Source of the DNA: Ahaetulla prasina
Lineage: Eukaryota > Chordata > Lepidosauria > Squamata > Colubridae
Length of the DNA stretch: 64,000 bases
Direction of reading: 5' to 3'
Assembly (NCBI RefSeq): GCF_028640845.1
Contig: NC_080541.1
Span: 176,318,502-176,382,501, forward strand
Shown: piece by piece, positions 12,830-23,264 of the stretch
Numbering within the stretch: the stretch's first letter is position 1
Layout: each line of letters begins with the position of its first letter
The notes under the pieces: model-generated
Database searches by the model: none
Told to the model about the DNA's origin: nothing
What the model saw: only the letters and a program-made list of their open reading frames with translations
Program-made: the position numbers and the translations under genes

Positions 12830-13860
12830 GTTTGAGCGGAGGTCTCTGAACCAAAACAACTATTCCTCCAAGGTCATTGATACCATCCAAGCCTCCAGGA
12901 GGGCTTCTACTAACAGAATTTATGATGCCACCTAGTGAGCATTTTGCTTCTGGCGTTTCCAGTCGGGCTTGGACCCAACGTTGGTATTGGTGTCCCAGAT
13001 ACTGGATTTTCTTCTGGCAAGGCTGGACAAGGGGCTGTCACCCAACACGATCTGTCGCCAGGTAGCAGCTCTGTCGTCGGTTTTTTCCTGTGGGGGTCTG
13101 GACTCCTTGGCATGGCACCCGACCATTCGCAGGTTCATCAGGTGTACCACGAACCTTAGGCTTCCGGTGGTTTACCGTTTTCCAACTTGGGACCTCACCA
13201 AGGTCCTGCAGGCACTGACTGGGGACCCCTTTGAGCCACTGAAAGAGACCTCTTTGTACTTCCTGTCTTACAAGGTGGCATTCCTGGTGGCCATAACATT
13301 GGCCAGGTGGATTTTGGAGTTGGTGGCTCTTTCCATCCAACTGGACCTTGTGTTTTCCACACTAGCAGGGTGGTGTTACATTTGGACCCTTCTTTCATAC
13401 CGAAAGTTAATTCATGGTTTCGCAGGGCCCAAGAGCTGGTTCTGCCAAATTTTTGCCCCAACCCAGTGCATGCGCTAGAACAGAGATGGCACACGTTAGA
13501 CATAAGGAGAGCGCTCTGGATATATATCAAAAGAAATTCCTCCTTCAGGAGGACGGAGTCACTCTTTGTCTCGTTCCAGCCGGCCTTCTTGGGGGTCAAG
13601 GTCACTCCATCGACCCTGGGCCACTGGATTAGAGTGTGTATTACCAAATCATATGAGATGCAGGCCATTCCACTGCCCAAGAGTATTATGGAACACTCCA
13701 CAAGTGCAGCATGGGCAATGCAGGTCTCTCTGGAAGAGGTTTGCCAGGCGGCTACCTGGTCCTCCCCATCCTCGTTCCTCAGGCACTATAAACTAGACAC
13801 ATATGCCTCGGCTGAGGCGGCATTTGGGAGGCGAGTCCTCCAACGGGTGCATACTGATGA
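12830..13860 (+). pseudogene. DIRS tyrosine recombinase, inactive
   Basis: Family-typical segments are VLDFLLARLDKGLSPNT-like (near 12985), YKVAFLVAITLARWILEL (near 13270-13325), FIPKVNSWFRRAQELVLPN and, at the end, HYKLDTYASAEAAFGRRV with the Tyr nucleophile. A one-base frameshift near 13345 breaks the frame. The residue at the usual first catalytic Arg position (Arg-x-x-Glu-Leu) is Trp, codon 13308-13310, a change expected from CpG decay (CGG to TGG). The His-x-x-Arg box near 13694 reads His-Ser-Thr-Ser, so its Arg is also missing. Recombination activity is therefore lost. Such enzymes insert circular DIRS DNA. Confidence 0.8.
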
Positions 13861-13901
13861 GGGGACAAGGGGCCAGGCTGTGACCAAAACCGCTTTGGTA
13901 T

Positions 13902-13990
13902 GTCCCATTCCTGGATGCTGCCTCTTCTACAAGAGAGAAGGAACGTTGGTCTTACCTGATACGATCCTTCTGGCTGAGTGGAGGCAGCAT
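13902..13990. repeat. DIRS internal complementary region
   Basis: The first half (CCATTCCTGGATGCTGCCTC to AAGAGAGAA) is the reverse complement of the left end near 9375-9408. The second half (GGAACGTTGGTCTTACCTGA to GAGTGGAGGCAGCAT) is the reverse complement of the right end near 14175-14215. In DIRS elements this region is thought to template joining of the two ends into a circle before integration. Confidence 0.85.
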
Positions 13991-14086
13991 CAGCCCCACC
14001 CTAGTTATGGGCTGGCCCTTGGTCTTTTGGAGGGAAGATTTTTTTTTCTGACCTTCATACGTCAAGGCTGTCTCTATTCCTTCACC

Positions 14087-14187
14087 AAAAGCTGGGGACC
14101 GTTGGTGTAGGCATGTCTTTACATCTTTGACAAGTCTCAGTTCTATTGGCTAGCAGATGTGGACAACTCCTGGATGCTGCCTCCACT
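14087..14187 (-). repeat. DIRS right inverted terminal repeat
   Basis: Starts AAAAGCTGGGGACCGTTGG and ends TCCTGGATGCTGCCTCCACT; reverse complement of the left repeat with scattered substitutions and small indels. Confidence 0.9.
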
Positions 14188-14628
14188 CATTGTGTCAGGT
14201 AAGACCAATGTTCCTTTTCCGCGACCTCCGGTACTTTTCAGTGGCCTGTGGTGGAAGGCTTTTTTGCCAGCTGCTTTCCGGCAGCGGGGGACTGCCGAAA
14301 ACTCTGGTCAGCTTGCCTTCCAGACTCTGGACCAGCCGCTGTGGAAGATAAGCAGCCCGAACAAAGAGGGTTGGTGGTGGAGGAAGTGGGGCTAGGGCCT
14401 GGGCTGCTAAAGGAGGGGAAATGGGGGCGACTGGCGAATGGAGGGCAGGGTAGATAGGTGGAAATTCCAAAAAGTTTCCTACCTTTTCCTGTGGCTAGGT
14501 GGGGGGTGTCATGTGACTGAGTGGGCATGAGTGATGTCAGTTTGTTCATGCCCACTCAATCAAATGGGCCTGTCCCACCTAGCTATGGCCACCGAACCCG
14601 TAGGGAAATTTTTTGAAACCCACCACTG

Positions 14629-14720
14629 GTGGTGTTACATATACCGTATATTTGACACCATTTGTCACTCGCTCAGCTGCATTCTGTACAAGTGAGTTTC
14701 CAAATGCTCTTCAAGGCCAG
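14629..14720 (-). mobile_element. LINE ORF C-terminal fragment, right part
   Basis: On the minus strand this reads toward 14629 with a VQNAAERV-like motif, the usual sequence just before the FKVL region of L2-type ORF2, then a HELHWL-type stretch completed across the insertion at 9137. It shares the 8-bp gtggtgtt target duplication with the left part, so both halves belong to one older LINE copy split by the hAT at 9138-14628. Confidence 0.6.
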
Positions 14721-17317
14721 CAGAGACAATTTTAATTGTTTTCTTTTTTAATTTAATTATAGCAGTGCATACTGGTGATAGACACCACTAAATCTGTTTT
14801 TAGAAACTTAGAAAAGGATCTTTATTTTATATCAACTTCTTCTATTCATTTTGTAGTGAACTTACTTTGTTTAAAGGAAAGAAAAAGTACCCTAACAATG
14901 TAACAGCATATTAGTATACAGGGCAATTCTATGCAAAATAAAATTTGCTGAATTTATTTTTTAGGATACAGTGTTGAAAACTACATGGAGTTCCTTAAGT
15001 CAAGGATTGCAGAAGGGTGACTTGCTAAATTAATCCAAGAAAATATATTATTCACACTTGATGGTGTGGGCAGAAAACATATTAATATTTTTCTGATGGA
15101 TTATCTGACAAAAGCATGAAATGAACTACTGTATACCTGAAGGGCAAATTTTAAAAAATGCTTAAAAAACTTGAAATTTGGGTTGATGGAAAAATAAACA
15201 TATTTTGGCTTGTCGGGGGAAAATTTAATGGTTTCACTGGCCCCTTTCACTTCTTCACGTCTATGATTTTAATTTTTACATTGTCTCAAATTCTTTTTTT
15301 GCTGTATTTGCATCAAATGCTTTTAACTAGAATTTTCACAACACCCTCCTCATGAGTATTTTCACTCATCAGAATGTCTATATGTGGACATTCAGGCTCT
15401 CTCCCTTATTAGAAAGTCCTCTCTTCCATCCATTTCTTGAATTTGATTGACAGTATAAATTCATTGTAGTACTTTAAAATGGGTAGATTGTCGGTTTGCA
15501 TCCATGTGCTCCAAAATTCAGCTTGTTTGGCTGTGTATGTAAGTGCTTAGCATTTTATAATAGCTTCTAATGAAATTGTAGGTCTGTAATAACATTTGGA
15601 ATATCTAAAACAAACCATATGCTTGTAAAAAAGTGGGAACACATTGGCTTTAAGCCATAAATTCTGGGTAATGGAACGCTTTTTTCCTCTTTATGTTTGA
15701 TAGATATTTTTGTTTCTGCAGGAATGTCAGCTCCTAATTTCATGATGTATCATGGGTTTTAGAAAATTGAATTTAATAAAGGCATAAGATGAATGGCAGC
15801 TTTAAAGGTCCCAACACTTGTCTTTATTAGCTGGATGGACGGCGGGCTGCCCAAATGCTCCTGCTCTCCAAATGGAAGCTTAAATGGAAAATACCACAGA
15901 GTGTTGTAGGTTACATTTCATTGCAAGGCTAGTTAACATTGTTAGTGAGCAATGATTCTCATTTCATAGGGCTTGCATTTGTTGCAAACATCGCTGGAGA
16001 TGGAAGAAAAAAATTGTCTTCCAGTCCGTCCCCAGGGGAGTCCTGGGACATCAACCTTTTGGGAAGGCTTTTTCTTCTCATTTTGAAAAACTGAACAGGA
16101 AAGCCAAGAAATAATGACGGTGATAGAAAATAAAGCAGTTGATCTTTTCCCCCAAGATACTGGATTTCTTAGAACAGAGGCCTTTTTTAGTCCTGTAGCT
16201 TTCATAATTTGGGCAGTCATAAAATGCTCAGAATCCGATTTATTCTAGCCATGTTGAGTGTGTTTTGCATGTTTCATTCTTCGTCTTCTTTCATGTATGG
16301 ATTCATTTGTTTTCCTAATGCAAAACTGTTTGGCAAGTATTATACAGAGTTGATGTGGTAAGGAGGATAAAGAGTTGAAAGTATGCTGGTAATAGTTTAA
16401 AGAGAAACTTCAAAACTGGTAAATCTTTTGCATAATCTGATGTATATTATATGAGAACTGATTGCACACAATGGATTTATAGCAAGAATGTTAAAGACTA
16501 TGTCATAGAGAATTTTCCCCCTTGTGGAAAGTTTCTTGAGCTATATCACATGTTCCATTCAGATGCTACTAAATGTCATCATATGAGGGACAAAATATTT
16601 TTTGATGTCAATGTCATGAATAATATTTCAGAGCAAAGCTGTCAATAAAAAGAGACATTCAGTGGGATCCCAAATTGGGGCTAAGCAATAATCTCTGTTC
16701 CCTGATTTTCCATTTTACTAACCCCGCTAGGCTCAAATTGGCCTGAATTCTCTTATATATGCAACATGATGCAGCTAGATAAGAATAAGAATATATTTAT
16801 TGCAAACTAGAATGAAACCATATTAAACAGTTTTTTTATCACATTGGAGAATGCAGTTCTCTCTTATCTAAACCTCCCTATAGCAGTTTAAATCTATTGT
16901 TTTGTTTTTCTGTATTTCTCATGTTTCAGTGGACTCTCTGATCCATGCTTTGTGACCTTTCAAAATAAGCAGTTGTTGGCTATTGACATAACTGATACCT
17001 TGGCCTTGTGAAATTTGGGTCTTGCCTTCTCATTCATATAATTAGTGCTGAATGCTTGAATGGCTACTTTTTCTGTAAATTAGTGGTAATGCTGATAATT
17101 AAATGATGTAATGCTCCACTTAATGTCTTCAGTTTTAATTTTAATAAGTGATATGTTAATTGTGTGTATTGACCTAAAACTATTCAGAAGTGGACAATTC
17201 AAAAACTGTAGCTAATTTTTTTAAAATAGTAAAATTAACAGGAACTACTTGATATGATCATATTATGTCAGTGTCTTGTGATCAAGATTGGTTTGTTTTT
17301 GAATTCAGTTGGTCTTC

Positions 17318-17352
17318 CGTCCGTCCGTCCATCCATCCATCCATCCATCCCC
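17318..17352. repeat. (TCCG)n/(TCCA)n microsatellite
   Basis: Three CCGT units pass into about seven CCAT units just upstream of a hAT MITE. Confidence 0.85.
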
Positions 17353-17363
17353 ATTACATAGCC

Positions 17364-17754
17364 CGCTGATGGCGAACCTATGGCATGCGTGCCACCTCTG
17401 GACGCAGCACCCTCTGGACGCAGCACCCTGTCTGTGGGCATGTGAGCCGTCGCCCCAGTTCAGCTCTGCTGCACATGTGCGTGTTCCTCCCACTGCCCAG
17501 CTGGTCTTCAGTCTCTGACACGTATACACGGAGGGTGGGGCGTGTTGTGTGGACTGCGCATGCATGCACGGGGGCAGGGCGAATGCGGTGATTCGGGGCT
17601 ACACGTGCATGCACAGCGCGGAGCACATGCACAGGGGAACGAGGCACATGCAGGGGCCATGTGCATGGGGGCAGGGCGCATGCAAGGGGCCTGCGCAAGC
17701 ATTGCATTTTGAGGGTTTGGGCATTCGGTCCAGAAAAGTTTAGCCATCACTGAT
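17364..17754. mobile_element. hAT MITE of the GATGGCGAACCTATGG family
   Basis: The left end, CGCTGATGGCGAACCTATGG, and right end, AGTTTAGCCATCACTG, are inverted relative to each other. The flanks acatagcc and atatagcc (7 of 8) are a probable target duplication. The interior is CpG-rich with repeated GCATGCA/CACATGCA words. Sister copies lie at 26632-27030 and 35345-35525. Confidence 0.75.
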
Positions 17755-17899
17755 ATATAGCCTTATGGGATACACAGTGTCATGCAAAGAGGAGGAAAAG
17801 AGTAAGTTAGTAAAAATTAATAGTAAAAGCTAAGAGAAAAGACAAAGGAAACACCTTCATACTTTTCTATCTTTGCAAACCACTTTCCTTCCATTATAA

Positions 17900-18032
17900 C
17901 AGGCCTGTGAAACTGGGGCCTGGAGGCCGGATCCGTCATGAGCAGGGCACGTCCACCCTGGCCCTGCAAAGGCAAAAAACGTCATGATACGTCACAATCT
18001 GGCCTGTGATACGATTGAGTTTGACAACTGTG
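17900..18032. mobile_element. Short hAT MITE of the TGTCAAACTC family
   Basis: A 133-bp element beginning CAGGCCTGTGAAACTGG and ending GAGTTTGACAACTGTG, flanked by perfect 8-bp cattataa duplications. The interior has GGCCGGAT and ACGTCA words shared with the copies at 18945 and 30464. Confidence 0.8.
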
Positions 18033-18129
18033 CATTATAACCATTAATTTATATTTTGTTTAAAAACTTTTCAGTACTCCTGTTTTTTCTGCCTTTTTCT
18101 TTCTCTTGATCAGTCCACTCATCTTTATA

Positions 18130-18507
18130 CAGGTAGTCCTCAACTTACAACAGTTCATTTATTGACCATTTAAAGTTACAACAACACTGAAAAAAAAGAT
18201 TTATGACTGTTTTTCACACATATGGCTGTTGCAGCATCCCATGGTCACGTGATCATATTTCAGACACTTAGCAACTGACTCATAATTGCAGTGTCATGGG
18301 ATCATGTAATCATCTTTTGTGACCTTCTACACAGCAAAATCAACGGGGGTGCCGAATTCATTTTACAACCATGTTACTAACTTAACTGGAGTGATTAACT
18401 TAACAACAACTGTGGCAAGAAAAATCATAAAATGGGGCAAAGATAACTGCCCCCCGTAGCAATGGAAATTTTGGGCTCAACTGTGGTCGTAGGTTGAGAA
18501 TAACCTG
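18130..18507. mobile_element. Tc1/mariner-type MITE, complete
   Basis: A 378-bp element, CAGGTAGTCCTCAACTTACA to GAGAATAACCTG, with TA on both sides (18128-18129 and 18508-18509). It is the best preserved copy for defining the family. It is non-coding, and the two halves are partly self-complementary. Confidence 0.85.
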
Positions 18508-18684
18508 TATATTTTTTTATTCAGTCCTCATTCATTCTATCTATATGATAGCATAGGGTATAATCATTGAACAATGAAATTTTGATTTGTGGGGGAAGGG
18601 GATATTTGTTACCCCTGAATGACTCAAACCTGAATTTATGTCATTTGTTTCAATTTACATACTGTTACATAAACTTATGCAGTA

Positions 18685-18882
18685 ATATAAATTTATTTAC
18701 TTATTTAGTTGATAAATTTATCTCCTGCCTTTTAATATGGAAATCACACTAGCATATATAGCACTTCATTCTTCCATGAAATAGGTAGGGTATATAAAGT
18801 GTGAGAGGTCACCCATGGCTAAGAGCGAACTGACCTGAGTGTCCATAATGCCAGCCCAACATCTTAGTTACTGTACATTTGA
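18685..18882 (-). mobile_element. Degraded tRNA-derived SINE
   Basis: Contains GAGAGGTCACCCATGGCTAA and GCCAGCCCAACATCTTAG, the usual landmarks of a squamate tRNA-SINE in reverse orientation, preceded by a TTTATTTACTTATTTAG tract that would be its 3' tail. Confidence 0.45.
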
Positions 18883-18944
18883 ATACTTTCAATGGTATGT
18901 AAAGACATTCATTGATGGATTTTTAAAAAATGAATCGTTTAGAC

Positions 18945-19074
18945 CTAGGGCTGTGAAACTCACGGCCCGTGGGCCAGATGCGTCACGTGCTGACCACGCC
19001 TGGTTTAGCAAAGGGGGGGAAACTCGCGATATGTCATGTGACACCGCCGTGATGATGCTATTTTGACACTCCTG
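18945..19074. mobile_element. Short hAT MITE of the TGTCAAACTC family
   Basis: A 130-bp element from CTAGGGCTGTGAAACTC to TTTTGACACTCCTG, flanked by gtttagac and gtctagac (7 of 8). Interior: GCGTCACGTGCTGACCACGC and GTCATGTGACACCGCCGTGA. Confidence 0.85.
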
Positions 19075-19769
19075 GTCTAGACTATTTCAGATAATAAGCA
19101 TATCTGAATGGAATTTTACCCATTACATTTGAAGAAGTTCTTAAAACAAAGTTGTCTTTCCCACTATCTGCACAGCAATTAGTATGTGACCTTCACTTTC
19201 ATATTCCTACAGTTTACATCTATTGAGTTTATCATGCAATTGCTTTAATTTAAGAAGTACTGAATACAGTATTTTTTTATTGTAATCATACATTCTTAGT
19301 GTTGTGCTGAAAAACAAAAAAATTGCCTAAACCACACCTGCCAGGCATAAAGTAACTCTGCAGTTCCCAAATTTTGTTCACTGTCAGTTCTTGTACTTTT
19401 TTGTTAGAATTCTACCAATTACCTCCCCAGGCAGATTTAATAAATTTTGTAATTTTAAAAGTTTCCCCATATGTAATGAAATAATAGCATTTTTAAATAC
19501 AATTAGAGCATTTATAGCTTTCCTTTTGACAGTGGTTTTCCTTGGACACTAAGATTTACTGTATAGTGTTTATTTCAATTTCACTCTGACATATCACTAG
19601 TATTCCCATATAAATGTCTAACTAATAGATCCTTTCCCACACTCATTAGTTTTCCAAAATGTTTTCATCATGTTTATTCTTAATTCTGTTCACTTTACTA
19701 GAGGCTTCTTATCTAGCCTTTTTCCCCCCTACTTCCCAAACAATATTTTATTTGTTTCAAAACCCCTCT

Positions 19770-20300
19770 CCCTTTTTAGGCATTCTGTTGATGTTGCCCC
19801 AAATGGAACTGGTTCTTTTGGCAGCTATAGTACACTGCTGGCTCATGCTTAATCTGGTCCACCCAAATACCCAGATCCTTTTTACAAGTTACTACTGATG
19901 AGCCAGGAAATACCTGCCTTGTACTTGTGTGCCTATTTTTTTTCCTCCCTAAGTACAGAACCCTCTCTTTTTCACCCTTTATTGGAGAAGACATAATATT
20001 CAAGTTTATCAACATCCTTTTGAACCTTGAGCCAGTTTTCTGAGGAATTAGCAGTTCCTCCTTGGTTTGTGTTGGGTGCAGATTTGCTGATCATCTCTTT
20101 ATCCCCTTGTCTGAGTCATTTATAAAAGTGTTGAAGAGCTCTGGGCTCAGGACAAAACTCTGATGTATTCCACTTCATGCCTCACTGTATATAGACATAG
20201 ATACTTTAAGCTTCATGATTTAGGTATGCTTGTTCAACCTATTGTGAATCCATCTGATTGTGGGACCATCTATCCTACATAGTTCCAATGGTCAACTTAC
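19770..20300 (-). mobile_element. CR1 LINE fragment, 3' portion
   Basis: The plus strand shows the familiar reverse-orientation CR1 phrases CACTGCTGGCTCATG, ACCCAGATCCTTTT, GCAGATTTGCTGATCA and AACTCTGATGTATTCCAC. These lie upstream of the CR1 3' terminus represented at 36625-37185. It is decayed and non-coding. Confidence 0.7.
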
Positions 20301-20769
20301 AGCTAAAGGAATGAACCACAATAAGTTGTATGTGGTTTGTTTATTGTTTAGTCCATAGTTTATAGTGGAAATTACGCCATTATAATTTAGTTTTATGTGA
20401 ACCTGGCTATAGGCAACAAACTATGCTTTGAAAAAGGATGGTGTCTGAACATATATGTTATATAGTAGTGGTCTACAACGTAGACCGTTATATAGACAGA
20501 ACCCGAAACATTAACCCATTTCTTTCTGCTGTAGGATTTGGATTCTTAAAATGCAAATGTTGCTTGGCAGAGGAGTTTCTCTTTTAAAGCTTATTTTTTT
20601 CTCCTCTTCCAGATGTTTTCAGGCAGTTCTGTTGTTGTTTTTAAACTAATTCTATTCATGTTTTAAAAATTTATGAAAGCACTAATAAAAATGTCAAAGT
20701 GGTAAAAATGTTAGCTTTTGCTCTGCTTTGATTAAATTTTGCAAACTGTTTTTGAATATTAAAAAGCAA

Positions 20770-20960
20770 TTTTTTTTATTCTCTCTTCCCTCCACAAGTG
20801 ATTTGAGAGGCCGGATGCTTGGCTATCACTCAATAAGCTCATTTGCACTCTAGAGCCCCAGCATCATGTTTCTCTATTAAATAACACAGACAAATTATCC
20901 TTTAAAGACACCAAGCAAATTGTCACTCCTCTTACATTAAACTCGGGAGGGGGTGGAGTG
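20770..20960. promoter_or_regulatory. Candidate conserved non-coding element
   Basis: About 190 bp of balanced-composition unique sequence with words such as GGCTATCACTCAATAAGC, CTCATTTGCA (octamer-like) and GACAAATTATCCTTTAAAG. It has no ORF and no repeat signature. Conservation is inferred from texture only. Confidence 0.35.
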
Positions 20961-21603
20961 GGGAGAAAGAGACAAAGGATTTTATTGTTTTTATTCCTTG
21001 GGTGGTTTTTTCCACTCTAATTTCATGTGTATATTTTAATAATGGCCAGACCCATCATAACTGGATTTGTTTAAACTTCTTATTAACAAGCCCATATAAT
21101 TTTTAAAAATATTTTTGATGATTTAACTACTTGAATTTTTGATATTTCTCTTTTCCTGTGTCAGGATAACTTTGTCCCCAAAATAGTTACGTTCAAAGTA
21201 ATGCACCGAAAGAATGGTAGGAAGAACATTACACTCAAGTTTATTCTGAGTTTCTCTTCAAGAGTTGCAGAATGAACACGATATCAGCAAATTTTAAGTT
21301 TTAAATGAGTGCATATCTCTCTTTGTCTTTCTTAGTACAATGTTTCTGAAATTGTGATCTGAGGATGCCTGTGGTCTCCAAGACTCTTTCAGATGTCCAC
21401 AAAATCAAAATTATTTTTCATCCTTTGTTGAAAAATAAAAGTATGAAAATTCTGTGGAAGAATTCTGAAAAATAGAGTGGCAATGAATGTGTTAGTTTTA
21501 ATTTTCAATAAGGTAATCATTGCTTACAAATTGTCTCATTTAGTGATCTTTTGAAGTTTTGATTGTGTACAAAAAAGTCACTATTACTCTTACTTTTGCA
21601 ATC

Positions 21604-21833
21604 TTTGCAGTGTCCTGTGGTGACATAATTGCAATTTGCATGCTTCATAATTATCTTGCAACAAGAGAGTTAATAGAGAAGTAAAATCATAAGTTGTAGT
21701 CACAAGACGTTTCACTTAGTGACCATGGCCTTTACTTAAGGATCAAAGTTGCTTAACTCTTGTGATAGTGTGATTTTCTGCTTAGCAACCAAGCTATCGA
21801 TTCAAATTGTGGTTTTTAAGCGAGGACTACTTG
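21604..21833. mobile_element. Tc1/mariner-type MITE, truncated copy
   Basis: Only one terminus is kept: AGCGAGGACTACTTG followed by TA. Inside are GTGTCCTGTGGTGACATAAT and CTTAGTGACCATGGCC, degenerate versions of the family's internal landmarks. Confidence 0.55.
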
Positions 21834-22638
21834 TATGGTGTATATTGATAAATATCATCCATGCAAGCAAAAGCTGTTTTGAGGTCTTCCATAATTTTTA
21901 AAAGTGGGGAGGGATCCTGAGACAGAAACATTTGTATTAGATTGTAAGAGCTGGGGCCTCTCAAATGTTTACAGCTTTATGTAATGGATGATGCTAGATC
22001 AATTAATAATTACAGTAAGTTTATTTGCTATAGTTAATAAAAAATCAATTTGCAAGCTTAATTTTTCTTTTGATATCTGCATATACTGCAGCAATATTTT
22101 GGTACTTTTGCAAACCAGAGCTCTAATTAATGTTATGGCAGAAATACATACTTTGGACTGGTGGGTGATTTTGATACCTTCTTAAATTTGTTCATTTTAG
22201 AATTGACACTTGTCCATCTTCCTAGGATGAATATTGAGTGAGATTGTATGAGAGTTTTATTTTCTTCCTCTCTAGGTTTCTCCGGTCTTATATCTTCTGC
22301 TGGTGAATTAATATAGTTGAATGCAGTATGAGATTCATGCTGAGACTATAGGAAGGCAATTTAACTTACATGTGGTGTCACTATTACTATGTATCTTTCC
22401 AACTGCAGTCTTCAATTCTACTGAATGTATCATATGATGGTTTTTTTTAAGAGAAGTACTAAAATATTTCATGGTATGAAGAAGGCAAAACATTCTGTTA
22501 AGTTTTAGAATCCAAGCCATTATTCTTATCTTGATTGGCATCACATATTGTATAGGGTTTCCATAAATTGTGGTTTAACTTTATGTTTTGCCTAGCTGTT
22601 TATTTAAATTAGGCTAATATGTTACTTTTTTTTTGTAG

Positions 22639-22755
22639 GAGATAATTGAATTCCCCATCCTGAAGCTGAATGGCAGGACAATGGAGATTGAATCCACTTT
22701 CCACATGTATGTGCAGCCAGTGGTGCATCCTCAGCTCACACCTTTCTGCACTGAG
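22639..22755 (+). CDS. ERI3: ERI3 coding exon A (39 codons, DEDDh exonuclease)
   Basis: The exon is 117 bp and phase 0 at both ends. It is preceded by a poly-T tract plus TAG and followed by the donor GTAAAG. It encodes 39 residues starting EIIEFPILKLNGRT and ending QLTPFCTE, which I recognise as ERI3 (also called PINT1/PRNPIP), a 3'-5' exoribonuclease of the ERI1/3'hExo branch of the DEDDh family. In the family this segment lies directly after the first catalytic acidic motif and forms the beta-strands following it; the first Asp/Glu pair itself must be on an upstream exon outside this window. There is no stop or frameshift. The next exon continues in phase 0 with LTGIIQAM. The paralogues ERI1 and ERI2 share the EIIEFP start, but the remaining residues fit ERI3. 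Confidence 0.95.
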
Positions 22756-22939
22756 GTAAAGCTGTTTTTCTTCTGAGAGCTTAATGTTGCCTTGCAGTTT
22801 CTCTAGGAGGATCTGAAATGCTGGCAGTTCTTCTGTCTGCTCATAAAAAAATGATTACGTCTCTAAAGGTCTTCATGATTTTGGTTATAGTAAAAATATG
22901 TAATTGGGTATTCAGACTCCAGTATATTTTCAGTATATT

Positions 22940-23006
22940 TTGCTGGCTGAGGGACTCTGGAATTGAAGTCCACAAGTCTTAAAGGGACCAAGGTTGGAGA
23001 CCCCTG
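22940..23006. mobile_element. Half of a palindromic hAT MITE
   Basis: TTGCTGGCTGAGGGACTCTG, then GAAGTCCACAAGTCTTAAAG and GGTTGGAGACCCCTG: the right arm of a common reptile palindromic MITE whose left arm is missing here. A related piece lies at 48187-48275. Confidence 0.65.
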
Positions 23007-23264
23007 GTTTAAACCACTATGATTTTAACGAAGTTGAAAGTAAGGAATTACAAGACTGAACTTGCAGTCATTGCAAGACTGAAATTATATGTTACACAGT
23101 CGAATTCAACTTATGCTCCATTATCTGCATTCAACATATTATTCCCATTTTTTCAGTTATTTTCCTAATGCTGCTGCTTACTTCTGTGAACAAGGCAATA
23201 TTGAAACGATAGATGTGTCTATTTTTCACAATCATCTATGGATAATTTGATAAGGACATATATC

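Larger units (their letters stand above)
9374..14216 (+). mobile_element. DIRS-type tyrosine recombinase retrotransposon
   Basis: Diagnostic structure: ~100-bp inverted terminal repeats (9385-9488 and 14087-14187), an internal complementary region at 13902-13990 that matches the reverse complement of both ends joined together, and an order of ORF1, reverse transcriptase, RNase H and tyrosine recombinase with no integrase or protease. No target duplication is seen, as expected for recombinase-mediated insertion. Ends were placed where the internal region switches from matching the left end to matching the right end. Stops, a frameshift, altered recombinase residues and an internal MITE show it is inactive. 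Confidence 0.9.
9138..14628. mobile_element. Non-autonomous hAT element, split by a DIRS insertion
   Basis: The left end starts CAGAGGTAGTATTCAG and the right end stops GAAACCCACCACTG, with perfect 8-bp duplications gtggtgtt at 9130-9137 and 14629-14636. Of the 5.5 kb, about 4.8 kb (9374-14216) is a DIRS retrotransposon; the hAT proper is about 650 bp. It belongs to the same family as the MITE at 11716-11982 (shared GAACCGGTAG and GAAACCCAC words). No transposase is present. Confidence 0.85.
1..22638 (+). other. ERI3: ERI3 upstream intron (5' part outside window)
   Basis: Everything before the acceptor at 22638 is read as intron because no exon encoding the preceding part of ERI3 (the segment with the first catalytic DFEAT-type motif) could be found here. 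It ends in a T-rich tract followed by AG. Known insertions are listed separately. The stretches 1-1063, 2411-4082, 4484-5639, 6311-7179, 7326-7959, 8231-8639, 14721-17317, 18033-18129 and 21834-22638 hold AT-rich sequence in which I see no gene and no repeat I can name. A moderately GC-richer, low-CpG block at about 15780-16000 looks less decayed than its surroundings and may be constrained. Confidence 0.75.
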
